Shown: positions 45,697 through 55,810, counted from the first letter of the stretch. The stretch: DNA of 64,000 bases from Typhlomys cinereus (GCA_023101885.1 JALPQD010000303.1:2407786-2471785); one strand, 5' to 3'. Numbers and translations are program-made. Notes: generated by a model from the letters alone, not told the origin.

Positions 45697-46170
45697 TGTG
45701 ATGGTTAATTTTGGTTCCTAACTCTACTGGATCTAGAATCAACTAAGAGGCAAGCCTTTGGGCAGATCTATGAAAACAGTTTCTGGAAAGATTAACTGAG
45801 GGGAAAGCCTTCTCTCAGGATCAGCACCACCTGCCAGCAGTGGTGACTCAGATAGAAAGGGGGTCTGAAGGAGAAGCAGCATTGCTTTTGCCTGCCTGTG
45901 TTCACTCCCTGACAGTAAGTGCATCTACTCTGTTGCTGGGCTAATGTTGCCATCCTTTGCTGACAACAGAACCCAGTTTCTTCTGTCTTCCAAAGTAGAC
46001 AGGCGGCCAGGCTCTCCAGGAATCCTCCAAATCTTCAATGACATACTGAGACTGCTGAGCCATCTAACTCTGGGGACTGAGCATTTACCAGGTTCTTAGC
46101 CACTCCAGCATGTAGACAGCCATTGGTGGACTACCTAGTCCATATCGTATAAGCAAGTCTAATAAATCTC
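45697..46170 (+). mobile_element. MaLR-related LTR
   Basis: Starts 'tgtgatggttaattttggtt' and has 'agaatcaactaagaggcaag', 'ttaactgaggggaaagcct' and an end with 'aagcaagtctaataaatctc'. The start is characteristic of this LTR group. A SINE interrupts or bounds its right end. Confidence 0.6.
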
Positions 46171-46442
46171 TTTTTTAATATTTTATTTATTTATTTTATG
46201 TGTATGTGTATTAGAGGGCACTATGTGTCCTTGTGGAGGATCAATGGTGACTTCGGGAACCATCCTGCATTGCTTCTATCTCCTTCTTGCTTCGCTCTGG
46301 GACTGTCCCAGGCTCTGCCCACCAGAGACAGAAGCACAGGCCACCGCCAGTTCTGCCTAGAGTTTTTTTACGTGGGATCTGGGATTTGAACTCAGGACCT
46401 TCTGCTTGTGAGACTAAGTCTTAATCCCTGAACCATCTCTCC
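46170..46442 (-). repeat. B2-superfamily SINE, antisense
   Basis: 'aatattttatttatttattt', 'agggcactatgtgtccttgt', 'acgtgggatctgggatttga' and 'ccctgaaccatctctcc'. Confidence 0.85.
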
Positions 46443-46454
46443 TCTTTTGAAATA

Positions 46455-46640
46455 TATAATAAGGCAGCGGCCTATACTTCCGGTCCTGGTGGGCAGAGCC
46501 TGGGAAATCCCAGAGCAAAGCAAAGGAGGTAGGAGCAATCCAGAATTCCCAAAGTCACCCTTGATCCTCCACAGGGACACATGTGCACTCTGATACACAC
46601 ACACACACACACACACACAATGAATGGATAAATGAAGTTT
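46455..46640 (+). repeat. Headless B2-superfamily SINE
   Basis: Begins inside the body ('gcagcggcctatacttccgg') and continues with 'agagcaaagcaaaggaggta' and a (CA)n tail at 46594-46619. The tRNA-like head is missing. Confidence 0.8.
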
Positions 46641-46673
46641 AATGTTATGAAATATATATAATATAATAAAAAT

Positions 46674-46737
46674 TTTTCCAAACAATAGTAATAGTTTTCT
46701 TCCATCTCCAAAAGTGAGGAGCTCTTTGATATTTGTA
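46674..46737 (+). repeat. 64-bp dispersed duplicate, copy 1
   Basis: Begins 'ttttccaaacaatagtaata' and ends 'ctctttgatatttgta'. The same 64 bp recur at 48165-48228 with three mismatches. It is not part of the neighbouring SINE and matches no repeat I know. Confidence 0.85.
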
Positions 46738-46779
46738 GCATATATATATGTGTGTGTGTGTGTATGTATGTTGAACTGA

Positions 46780-48100
46780 CTGCAAACTTATTCATCTCGT
46801 TGCTTCTTCTTCTTCCTCCTCCTCCTCTTCTTTTTCCTTATTTAGAAAATAGACTTCTTTAGTAAGTACATGGCATAGAGAACAGTAGTCATGGAAGCTA
46901 ACACAAGAACTACCATTACTACTTCTTTTGGCTGAATCATTTCTCTTGTGAGTGATTTAATCTCATGTTGTTTTGTTCATCATACTCCTTGGAACAACAG
47001 GCTAATTATTTCTCCTATAGCATAGATGTGTGGTAAGTGAGATCACAGAGGTTTACATAAGTATACTTCATATTTGCACAATGATGAAATTCCCTAGAGA
47101 ATGTTTCTCAGAATGTATCCCTGTCATTACGTGATGGATGTCTACATGGCTACAAGGTTGAGAAGTATAGTTTGGTTAGCTGACAGGAGCAGGGCACCCG
47201 TGGCCTGTTTTCAAGGCCTCAGGGGAAGAGAAGGCCCTGCTGGCAGAGCAAATGGGAAACAGACTCAGGAAACTCCCAGTCTTAGATCTGCCTCTTTCCT
47301 GCTCTGGCAGTCCTGCTCGCAGACAGCTGGCCTGCCTTGTGGAATACTCCGGGTGTTATAAAATGCCAAGGAATCAAGTGGGCAGATGAGAGAGCTCCAG
47401 GGGGAAGTGGATGACTAGGCAAGTGGTAGAAAGACCTAAGCCCCAGATGACAAGTTTTTGAATACCATGCTGACTCCGCCACTTCCTGACAAACACTGCT
47501 GGGGAGAAAGCAGCTGACTATGAACAGTGAATGGCTGTCATGTAAAGTTTAGTGAGGTGTTGGAAATCCATTCCTCTGCACCATAATTTAAGAAAGTCGA
47601 CTCAAGTACATTTCAGCAGCTTCAGCTAACCAATACTATATTGGAAGCTTAAGACATGAAATGAAGACGCTATATATATATATATATATATATAATCTGG
47701 GTTGAGATTTTGATAGAAATATTAAATGATACTTTGTCCACTCAGAGCATAAATATGAGTCAGTTTGTGACACTAGTGATGATTTAGATGTAATAGGACT
47801 AACTTTTCTCATTTGCAATTACTACACAGTCTACAGAATACTTTCAGAACTTGTAGATATCTTTTCCCCCAAAGATTTTAATCTTCCATTTATGATAACT
47901 GCCTGAATCAATTATTTTTAGAGTGGTCATAAGAAGATGATTTTGCAGAAGGGTGGGAGGAATGGGGGAAAAAAGGAAAAAAAGATGATTTTTTTCCACT
48001 TACATATTTTTTTCACCACATCATTCTGCTGTGAGAAAGATCTTTCTATTCTGTTTGCCTTTTAAAAGGCAAATTTTGTGTTAATATCAACATAGGCACA
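46780..48100. other. Mostly unassigned, possible DNA-transposon relic
   Basis: 47040-47150 has 'catatttgcacaatgatgaa' and 'tctcagaatgtatccctgtc', words I associate with a Tigger/MER-type DNA transposon end. Simple (TA)n lies at 47671-47695. The 86-codon ORF at 47101-47361 has no recognised domain. Confidence 0.35.
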
Positions 48101-48164
48101 TAATATCCTTTTCATTCAATATTCAAGTAGAACAACACAAATCTGAAAATCTGAGATCTAACAC

Positions 48165-48228
48165 TTTTCCAAACAATAGCAACAATTTTCTTCCATCTCC
48201 AAAAGTGAGGAGCTCTTTGATATTTGTA
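48165..48228 (+). repeat. 64-bp dispersed duplicate, copy 2
   Basis: See copy 1 at 46674. The flanks on both sides differ from those of copy 1, so the duplicated unit is only about 64 bp. Confidence 0.85.
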
Positions 48229-48229
48229 A

Positions 48230-48817
48230 CCAAGCAATGATATGACCAGGAAGAGGTATAGATCAAGATGGCAAATGGAAACCTGAGCTTGCACTGCCAC
48301 TACTGTTGAAAATTCCCAAGGAAATCCAGAGAAGGCATGAACCAGGAAAAGTAGCACTTATAATCAAGGCTGTAAAACTGATTGTTTAATTTTATTTCCT
48401 GACATAGAGAAAGAGAAATTCAAATTTTTCCTAAATTGGAAAAAAAAAGGGCAAAATAACGATTCACCTTATTCCTGAGGTCTTGAGGGAACTCCTTTTG
48501 AAACTTTGAAGAAAAGCAAAACTTCATATGCTGGAATTTACCCACATTTGACACTCCCAGGAATGAAATTCCATTGCCACAGCATATCTAATTAATATAC
48601 AATATTGAAGTAGCAGACAGTTTTATGACTCTATAAAGTTACAGTTTAACTTCAGAAACTAACAGGTCCCATGATTTTATAGTCTGGTTGTGCAGTTAAG
48701 AGGGAGGGTTTTATTGTTCTGTAAAAAGTTAACCAGTCTTGAATCATACCTAGCAAATGTCCTTGAAATTCCTTTAATTCTAGAGTCTGCATTTGTTTGC
48801 CTGAATATCAGTCTGTG

Positions 48818-48870
<53 letters not shown>

Positions 48871-49055
48871 GTAGAGTATTTCTTGACCCAAACCAAATAA
48901 CTTCTGTCTGCTGGTTCTCCTTCCTTACGAGTAACCTACTTTTGATAAATGTTCACAATCTTGTCTCAGGAGTTTGCTTTTCATTTTCTTAGTTCTGCCA
49001 AGGAGATGAGTGTGAGCCAATAAGAGAAAAATCATGAGGTATGTGCTATAGAGGT
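48230..49055. other. Unassigned sequence with (CA)n
   Basis: No gene found. (CA)n of about 23 units at 48821-48868. Confidence 0.5.
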
Positions 49056-49061
49056 ATCCCA

Positions 49062-49491
49062 GTATGATAGATAGACATTAGTGTCAACTTAACAATTGAA
49101 TGCTGGAACCCTGAGCACATTCATAAAGAATTAGTACTCAACTCTAAGCAAGCCTACGGGGGATTGTCGAGTTGATGGAGGGATAGCCAGGCCATGATGG
49201 GTAGAATCACTCCCTGGGCAAATGGATAAAACGAAGGGAGCTGGTTAAGTAAGTTGGCATTCTTTGTCACACTTGGAGATATGCTGTTTGGCAAGGGAAG
49301 TTTGCTTTCTTTCAGTTGTCCTGTGAATATGGTGTGGCCAGTTCTCTTGGCTCCTGGTATTAATGTATTCTCTCCTGCCAAGCTGGAATAAGAACTTTAA
49401 CTGGACAATCATGAGCCAAGAATAAAAACTCTTTGCTCCTATATAAGCCATTTTGTTGAGAATACATCAACAACAATGTAGAATAACTGCA
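49062..49491 (+). mobile_element. ERVL-MaLR-type LTR, family A (first of a tandem pair)
   Basis: 'attagtgtcaacttaacaat', 'ctgagcacattcataaagaa', 'ggagatatgctgtttggcaa' and 'aagaataaaaactctttgct' match the family. The start is eroded. The end 'gaataactgca' directly abuts the next LTR. Confidence 0.75.
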
Positions 49492-49938
49492 TGTCATAGC
49501 TATATACAGGTGTCAACGTGGCCATTGAGGGTTTGAGCTCTAGGCACATTTGTAGAGATTGAGCAGTTGAATTCAGCCCAGAGCAAACCTGCAGGAGATT
49601 GTCTAGTTGATGGGGCAGGTCCAGTCTATGGCAGGTGGAACTGGGCCTTGGACAGGTGAATAAAATACAGAAGCTGGTTGAGAAAGTTGATATCCTTCTA
49701 TACACTTGGCCAGACATGTTGATCTGGCAAGTAAGAATTATCTCTTTCGGTTGTTATGTGAATATGGTGCAGCCAGTTCCCTCGGCACTGGTATTAGTAT
49801 TGGTATTGGTAAGCTCTCTTGCCATGCTGAACAAGTAATTATGACCAGACTATAGTGAGGTGGAATAAAACCCCTTCTTCCCTTAAGCTGTTTTGTTATA
49901 ATTTTACCAGCAACATGTAGAGTAACTGCAACACTGCG
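49492..49938 (+). mobile_element. ERVL-MaLR-type LTR, family A (second of a tandem pair)
   Basis: Starts 'tgtcatagctatatacaggt' and includes 'ttggccagacatgttgatct', 'tggaataaaaccccttcttc' and an end 'agagtaactgcaaca'. A (GGTATT)-like triplication 'tggtattagtattggtattg' lies at 49790-49808. No internal region separates it from the LTR at its left. Confidence 0.8.
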
Positions 49939-50369
49939 ACACCTGGAAAGGTTCAGAAATAGAGGATACACTTGTTGCAGTAGGTAAGGGAATTGCTCGC
50001 TCCTCCTCTACCCGGGCATAAAACTAGAGTTTGCCATTTATGAATTATGAACCCCAAAATTCTAGGATTAGACAGCCTAGGACAGCTGAGAGTCAAAGCT
50101 GCTGGAGTGGCCACTGGGTGACCGAGTGAACAATGTACACACTGAACATAGACACTGGCATTAATTCCCTTGAATTCCAGGAAAATTTCACCACTCTCCA
50201 CCCACTTCCACTTCTACCCACTTTCACCAGGCAAAAGCTAAGAAGAAGGGGGAGGGAGAGAAGATTTTGCATCTATTAAACAAGGTCCAAGTGATACGTG
50301 TATAGAGAGACACAGCCACAGGTAGCTTTATGATGTAGATATAGACACAGATGTAGATTCAGGTATGGA

Positions 50370-50650
50370 TAGAAGAAGAAGCCAGGCATGGTGAAGCCTA
50401 CTTGAAAGCCCAGCCGGGAGGTTGAGGTGGTATGATTGTAAGTAAAAGGCCAAGGATAAGATGACTCAGCAGTTAAAGGTGCCCACGAACAAGCTTGGCT
50501 ACCTAAATTTATTTCCTGGAGGTCCACATTGTAGAAAGAGAGAACCAGCTTCTAAAAGTTGTCATCTGACCTTCACATGTGCTTTGTAGCACTTGAGTGT
50601 CTACTCTTCTCTCCCTCCCCCTTCTTCTTAAATGTATACACCCAAAACCT
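50370..50650 (+). repeat. B1 then B4-like SINE
   Basis: 50378-50455 has 'gccaggcatggtgaagccta' (B1). 50455-50650 has 'gataagatgactcagcagtt', 'gaaccagcttctaaaagttg' and 'catctgaccttcacatgtgc' (B4-like). Confidence 0.6.
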
Positions 50651-50866
50651 TGTATTGAATGACAATAACAAAGATTTAAAAATTTCCAAAGAATAAATTG
50701 AAATTTTGGAAATTATAATATCAGAAAAAATAAAGATTAAACAATTGAATGATAATTCATAGTAAAATAATTAATAATAAACAATTGAAATTGTTTCTCA
50801 GAATGAAAAGCAAGGATAAAGAAATGAAAAATAGGAGACAAACAGATCATTAGAAAACCAGTCTTG

Positions 50867-50872
50867 GTGCTC

Positions 50873-50923
<51 letters not shown>

Positions 50924-50976
50924 GGCCCCTGCGCAAGGATGACACGCAAATTCGTGAAGCGTTCCATATTTTTTTT
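50867..50976 (+). pseudogene. RNU6: U6 snRNA retrocopy (5' half of a chimera)
   Basis: U6 is the catalytic-core snRNA of the spliceosome. All ~107 nt are present, with no mismatch to mammalian U6 as I remember it, from 'gtgctcgcttcggcagcaca' through the ACAGAGA box and the AGC triad to 'gcgttccatatttttttt'. A genuine U6 gene needs an external PSE and a TATA box near -30. The upstream DNA here shows no TATA and instead is the target-site duplication, so this copy should be silent. It is followed immediately by unrelated sequence and a poly(A) tail (see the chimera entry). Confidence 0.93.
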
Positions 50977-51078
50977 ATGGTAAAGGGTGTTCCCTTTGAA
51001 AGTGTTTTTTAAAACACTTCTTAGGCGTCTCTGCCAAATAAAACTATTAAAATATAAAAAAAAAAAAAAAAAGAAAAA
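50867..51078 (+). mobile_element. U6-mRNA chimeric retrotransposition product
   Basis: U6 (50867-50976) is joined to 79 bp of another transcript's 3' end. That part has 'tctctgccaaataaaactat' with an AATAAA signal about 15 bp before an A-rich tail (51056-51078). The whole is flanked by perfect direct repeats 'agaaaaccagtcttggtg' at 50852-50869 and 51079-51096, the last three bases on the left overlapping the U6 start. Such joined products arise when L1 reverse transcriptase switches template from an mRNA to U6. I do not recognise the 3' partner. Confidence 0.9.
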
Positions 51079-51269
51079 AGAAAACCAGTCTTGGTGGGCC
51101 AATTTACTTCCTCCCTTTGTATTAATATTCAGATAGGAAAATGGGTGCTAATCAATGTGGTCCTTCCATGTTTTGACCATCACATCAGAAGAGAGAACAA
51201 TGCTACTGCTATAGGGAACAGTCTTTCTTTGTTTGCCAAATGTCCCTTCCTGGTCACCAAATGTTACAC

Positions 51270-52120
51270 CAAATGTGTTCAAAGATTGAAATCAGAACAC
51301 GCGTAGAGGATTAAGGTAGAGTTTATTAAAGGAAAGAAAGGATGGAATTCAAGGACTCCAGATGTAGAGTGCCAAGAGGGGCTAGGACACCCTGAAGAAC
51401 TCCTGGGCTCCATGGGAATACATGAGAAACAAGGAACTAGAAACAACTCATGGATCCCACATGAGGGGCAGGCAACTAGAAATGAACTCTCAGTGGAGTG
51501 CCTTGAGCGGCAGGTGCCAAAAATGGCTGTCCAGGTCAGATATATTAATACACTTAAATAAGCCAGGGAAAATTGGTTTTTCCCCATTGTCTAGCTCAAA
51601 ATGAAGCCCAACCCGGTTGATCCTGGGCTCACAGGAGGCTGAGGATCAAGTTGTTTCTTTGGCAGGCTTAGCTTGTTGGACTTGGAGAACTCATCTCCAT
51701 ATCCTTTCATAGGAAATTGGCCATCTTATCTCTGTGGAGTCAGTTCCTCAGCAGGGGTGTTTCTTGGGGTGATTTCAGCAATGGGAGATGGCCTTTGGGA
51801 ATTTCAAAGATCTTCAAAAAGCCTCTTGCTTAAGATGTGTGCCCTCCCCCCAACCTCACTAGGGTGGAGGACTCAGAGGGAGGGTCAGCTCACATAAATT
51901 AATGTTCCAGGGGACAGGAGAGGGGGGAGGGGGAGAGTGCAATGGGGGATGATGGGGGAGGGAGAGAACTGGAGTACCTATTGAGCTTGTATGATTAGGA
52001 AAAAATAAAATGTGGGAGGAAAAAAAAAGATGTGTGCCCCTAAAGACTCTTGGAATACAGCAGGATTCCTGCACATGCAAAGTCAGTATAAGCCAGAACT
52101 AAACTGTATCCCTACCTTTG
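51270..52120 (-). mobile_element. Tandem-repeat LTR (same family as 2.1 kb), split by L1
   Basis: 'gaggattaaggtagagttta' at 51307 is the reverse of the AATAAACTCT...TTAATC end. It is followed by reverse copies of the 'ccatgagt'/'cctcatg' units and 'ggtttttccccattgtctag'. The left-hand part ends at the L1 insertion (51846) and it resumes after 52040. No internal region was recognised. Confidence 0.65.
51846..52028 (+). mobile_element. 5'-truncated L1 3' end
   Basis: A G-rich tract at 51908-51965, then 'gagtacctattgagcttgta' and 'ggaaaaaataaaatgtggga' with an A-tail. Flanked by 'agatgtgtgccc' at 51834-51845 and 52029-52040. About 183 bp in all; a short, recent L1 insertion into the LTR. Confidence 0.85.
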
Positions 52121-52254
52121 CTCCAGGGGAAAAATTATTTTTTTAACTGTTTTTGAGAACTTGTGGCTCCAGATGATTCATGACTTGCAGCCAGGTATGT
52201 ACTACCTGGGCTGGAGGTGTTGCAGAGCAGGTTTGTCCAGGCTCTTGTGTTCGG

Positions 52255-52770
52255 GAGTAGAAGACTGAAACCAGAACACATGTAAAGGATTAAGGCAGAG
52301 TTTATTAGAGGAGAGAAAGAAGACACTCACAGATATGGATTCCTCGAGGGGCAAGAAAGTCGAGAACTCACAGACTTCAGACAGAATTCATGAGGGGCAA
52401 GGAAGCCAAAGATGGCTGGTAAAGTCAGGGATATTTGTAGGATTAGGCAGGGGGGTGGCTTTTCCTTATTGGTTAGTTCAAATTTCTGCAAACCCGATTG
52501 AAGCTTTTGGTCCCCTATGTCTCATTGGTCTGTTCATATTGGGGTCCAGCCCAGTTGATCTTGTGGCTGACCTCATGGTCAAACTTATCTGCAATAAACT
52601 GTCATAAACTAAGGATTGGAAGAAGTTGACGACTTTATCTCTGTGAAGGATTAGAACCAGTTCCTCCAGATTAATAGCGAGTGTTTCTTCAGGATAATCC
52701 CAGCAATGGGGAATGACCTTCCAAGACCTTTAAAGACCTTCCCAGCATGGCCCTGTTTTGAAACTGCCTA
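52255..52770 (-). mobile_element. Tandem-repeat LTR, second copy
   Basis: 'aggattaaggcagagtttat' at 52288, 'cctcgaggggcaag', 'cagaattcatgaggggcaag', 'ccttattggttagttcaaat' and 'gaaactgcctaagag' are in the same order as in the copies at 51.3 and 55.0 kb. Confidence 0.7.
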
Positions 52771-53094
52771 AGAGGGAAACTGAAGCTGCGAACATACTTT
52801 CAGATTGATGCAAGAAAAGCAAGAAGGCCTTTCTGGTAACAGATACACTTATTTAGAGCCAAGAATGTACCTAAAGTAAAATTTCAAGGGTAACAATTAA
52901 CAGGAGATGGAAGATTGTTCTAGGTACATAAGCAGATAGCAAAATGGGACCAGTGATATAGTTTAGTAGTTCTTGGTTAGCCTGTACCACTTCCTATGAG
53001 AGAAAGAGACAGAGAGCATGAGGTCATGAAAAAAATAAAAGAAATACAGAAAAGACTTGCACGACTTCAGACACTGGAATTGTGAGACGGTTAT

Positions 53095-53375
53095 AAAAAT
53101 ATGACTGTACTACCCAGGTTGACTGAAGTTTATTTGGGAAGCTCCTCCAAAAGTCCAGTGAGCCAAAACTCCAGTGAGGGATTGATTGAAATGGCTACAG
53201 ACTCGGAGTCAGGCCTTTTATAATTTAAGTGGATGGCTAGTTATCAGATTAACATTCTTGGTGGGGTCTCCCATGTCAGTTTTATCTCAGATTTATTAGG
53301 TGGGGTCACTGGTTTTAGGGTGGCATCTCTGGTTTTGAGGTCTGCTTCTGGATCTATCAAAAACTATCTATAGAC
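53095..53375 (-). mobile_element. LTR of a different ERV family, antisense
   Basis: 'gttgactgaagtttatttgg' is the reverse of an AATAAACTTCAGTCAAC-type LTR end. 'caggccttttataatttaag' is TATA-like in reverse. No internal region was seen. Confidence 0.5.
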
Positions 53376-53571
53376 GGCAACAAGCACTAAAAGCTTAACA
53401 ACAAATTTTAGAAGTATGTCTCATTAGACTTTTTAGTAATGAAAATAGAATAATTGAAGTGACAAATTTCATTTGTACGTTTGTTGTAAGACTGAAAGCA
53501 GCATAAGAGAGAAATAGTTGAACTGTTAGGTAAGTGGAGATAAAATATCTAAAATAAAGGACATGCAGAGA

Positions 53572-54079
53572 TGCTTGTGACGTTGCAATGAGCGACGGCA
53601 CGCAACGGAGGCCTGACCCGCGGTCACCAGCGCGAGCTCGCTCACCAGAACATGAAAAAGCAGAGCGATTCGGTTAAGGGAAAGCGCCGACCGAGATGAT
53701 GGGCTTTCTGCTGCCGCCCGCAAGCAGAGGGACTCAGAGATCATGCAGCAGAAGCAGAAAAAGGCAAACCAGAAGAAGGAGGAGCCCAAGTAGCTTTGTG
53801 GCTTCGTGTCCAACCCTCTTCCCTCCGCCTGTGTGCCTGGAGCCAGCCCCACCACGCTCGTGTGTCCTCCTGTAGTGCTCGCAGGTCCCAGCATCCAAGG
53901 CATTTCCCTTTGCCCGAAGTCCGCAGCGCGGCCCTTTTGTGCTTCCTATCCCTCAGGTAGCACCTCTCCCCTTGGGCCGCTCCTGGAGGTGAGGGGGCTA
54001 CCGTTTCCCAGAGTTTTTTATTCCTGTGGGGCACACTCCAAAGTATTAAAAGTAACTTTGTAATTAAAAAAAAAAAAAT
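53572..54079 (+). pseudogene. SERF2: SERF2 processed pseudogene
   Basis: SERF2 is a 59-residue highly charged protein that promotes amyloid-type aggregation. The start codon equivalent at 53613 is CTG. The copy then reads [23 protein letters not shown], a 4-base insertion that shifts frame, and later [17 protein letters not shown] with a stop at 53791-53793. The SERF2 3' UTR follows up to 'ttaaaagtaactttgtaatt' and a poly(A) tail (54066-54078). Direct repeats 'gacatgcagaga' at 53560-53571 and 54080-54091 bound it. No introns. Lost start and frameshift make it non-coding. Confidence 0.95.
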
Positions 54080-54163
54080 GACATGCAGAGAAAAAGATGG
54101 AAAATACAGAAAGGAGACCCAAGATAGCAGCCAGAAGGAGGCTTAAAGAGATCTGCAAATGTG

Positions 54164-54387
54164 GGGCTGGAGAGGTAGCTCAGGGGTTAAGCCTCTGCCT
54201 TGCAGGTGGAAGGTCCTGAGTTCGGATCCTAAACCCCACGTATAGACACCGGGCAGAAGCGGGGGCGGCCTGCGTTTCTGGGCCTGGTAGGGCGGAGCCT
54301 GTGAATCCCGGGGCATCGTCTGTGGTTCTACATACACACACGTGCACACACACGCACAAATTGAATAAAAAAAAAACTAAAAAAAGG
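54164..54387 (+). repeat. Young B2-superfamily SINE inside UBE2L3 retrocopy
   Basis: Young-type copy with an internal deletion: 'gaatcccggggcatcg' joins directly to 'tctgtggttctacata'. The target-site duplication 'gatctgcaaatgtg' (54150-54163 and 54388-54401) is UBE2L3 coding sequence, so the SINE is younger than the retrocopy. Confidence 0.95.
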
Positions 54388-54974
54388 GATCTGCAAATGT
54401 GTAATGAAAAACTTCTGTAACGTCCCGGTTGATGAAACTAATTTATTGACTTGGCAAGGGTTTATGGAGGGTTCTTAACCCTTCATATGATAAGGGGGCC
54501 TTCAGAATGGAAATCAACTCTCCAGCAGAGTATCCTTTCAAACACCAAAGAGCACATTTAAAACAAAGATCCATCACCCAAAAATTAATGAAAAGGGGCA
54601 GGTCTCCCTGCCAGTAATTAGTGCTGGAAACAGAAGCCAGCGACCAAGACTGGCCGAGTAATCCAGTCCCTCACAGCGCTGGTGAATGACCCCAGCCTGA
54701 GCAACCCATCCAGCTCATCTAGCCGAGGAATACTCTAGGAACCGTAAAAAATTCTGTAAGAATGATGAAGAGTTTACAAAGAAATATGGGGGGAAAAATG
54801 ACCCGTGGACTGAAATCTGCCGTGAGTGATTCCAGCAAGTGAGGAGAAACCCCAACGGTACATTCAGACACTCCACAAGATAGGATTCTGTGGAAAAATC
54901 ACAAGGTCCACCCTGGTGCTCGCTCGTGGCAGTTACAACTTTCTACAGTTTTCTTAATCAAAAATGGTCCAGGT

Positions 54975-55490
54975 GCTTTGGGGTTACTCTCCTTATGTTA
55001 GGGGATCCCTTTGGGGATGTATTCAGGTTCTTGTGTTTGGAGTCCAAGAACGAGAACACATGTAGAAGATTAAGGCAGAGTTTATTAGAGGAAAGAAAGG
55101 AACCCATGGACTCACACGTGGAGCACCGCGAGGGACAGGAGCGCCCTGGAGAACCCGTGGACTCCAGGCAGAATCCACGAGGGGCTGGCACCAAAGGCGG
55201 CTGCCGGGGTCAGGTGCATTTATATACTTAGGCAAGGAGGTGAGAAGGGGGAACTTTTCCTCATTGGTTAGTTCATATTGGGGCCAAACCCAGTTGCTCT
55301 AGTTCCTGACCTCATAGTAGGGTTTATCTGTAAAGGAGAACTAATCTCCATATCCTTTCATAAACAGGATCGAGGTCAGTTCCTCCCTATCAACAGGGGG
55401 TTTTCCTCCAGGGTAATCCCAACAGTGGAGGATGACTTGCCAAGACCTTCAGAGATGGTTCCAGAATGGCTACTCTAAAACTGCCTAATA
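54975..55490 (-). mobile_element. Tandem-repeat LTR inside UBE2L3 3' UTR
   Basis: 'aagattaaggcagagtttat' at 55065, reverse tandem units ('ggaacccatggactcacacg', 'ggagaacccgtggactccag', 'agaatccacgaggggctggc') and 'gaccttcagagatggttcca'. UBE2L3 3' UTR lies on both sides, so boundaries are known to within about 15 bp. Confidence 0.8.
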
Positions 55491-55719
55491 GTAACCTGTA
55501 AAGAAAGGATTAAAAATTTCAGATATTTAAAAAAAAAAAGTACAGAAAGGACAGTAAGAGACAATGGAAATTTAGGGCTCCTTAAGTTAGAGCACCAAGG
55601 AGAAAAGAGAGGGAGTAGAGCAGAGATTGTATTTGAAAAGATAATAATTTTTTTAAATTCCAAAAGTAATGTAAAGCTCTACTTGATTTTCAAGAGTCTT
55701 ATAAAGAAAAAGAAAAGGA

Positions 55720-55810
55720 TTTTGGTTGATGGTATAGTTCAGTGGTATAGCATATATTTAGCATTTACAAAGCCTGAATTCAAGTCTCAGCACCAAAATA
55801 AAATAATTTG
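55720..55810 (+). repeat. ID-like SINE
   Basis: 'ggttgatggtatagttcagt', 'ggtatagcatatatttagca' and 'gaattcaagtctcagcacca', with an A-rich end. Confidence 0.65.

Larger units (their letters stand above)
54116..55540 (+). pseudogene. UBE2L3: UBE2L3 processed pseudogene with SINE and LTR inserts
   Basis: UBE2L3 (UBCH7) is the E2 ubiquitin-conjugating enzyme used by HECT and RBR ligases. The copy begins at 54124 (ATG changed to ATA; AASRRL-like) and is cut by a SINE at 54164-54387. It resumes with KNFCNVPVDETNLLTWQG, then [23 protein letters not shown] and EEYSRNRKKFCKNDEEFTKKYGG, with a stop at 54811-54813. The active-site Cys codon (Q-V-C-L-P) is now Ser. Frameshifts and stops are numerous. 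3' UTR follows; an LTR (about 54975-55490) splits it, and it ends 'taacctgtaaagaaaggatt' plus poly(A) at 55529. Direct repeats 'tacagaaagga' at 54105-54115 and 55541-55551 bound it. Confidence 0.95.

Noticed and set aside
50867..50976. Functional U6 snRNA gene
   Set aside because: No TATA box near -30 or PSE is visible upstream; the 5' flank is a target-site duplication, and the copy is fused to an A-tailed fragment.
51270..52770. Tandem LTR pair at 51.3 and 52.3 kb as an intact provirus
   Set aside because: Only about 135-200 bp separate the two LTRs, and no gag, pro, pol or env sequence is present between them.
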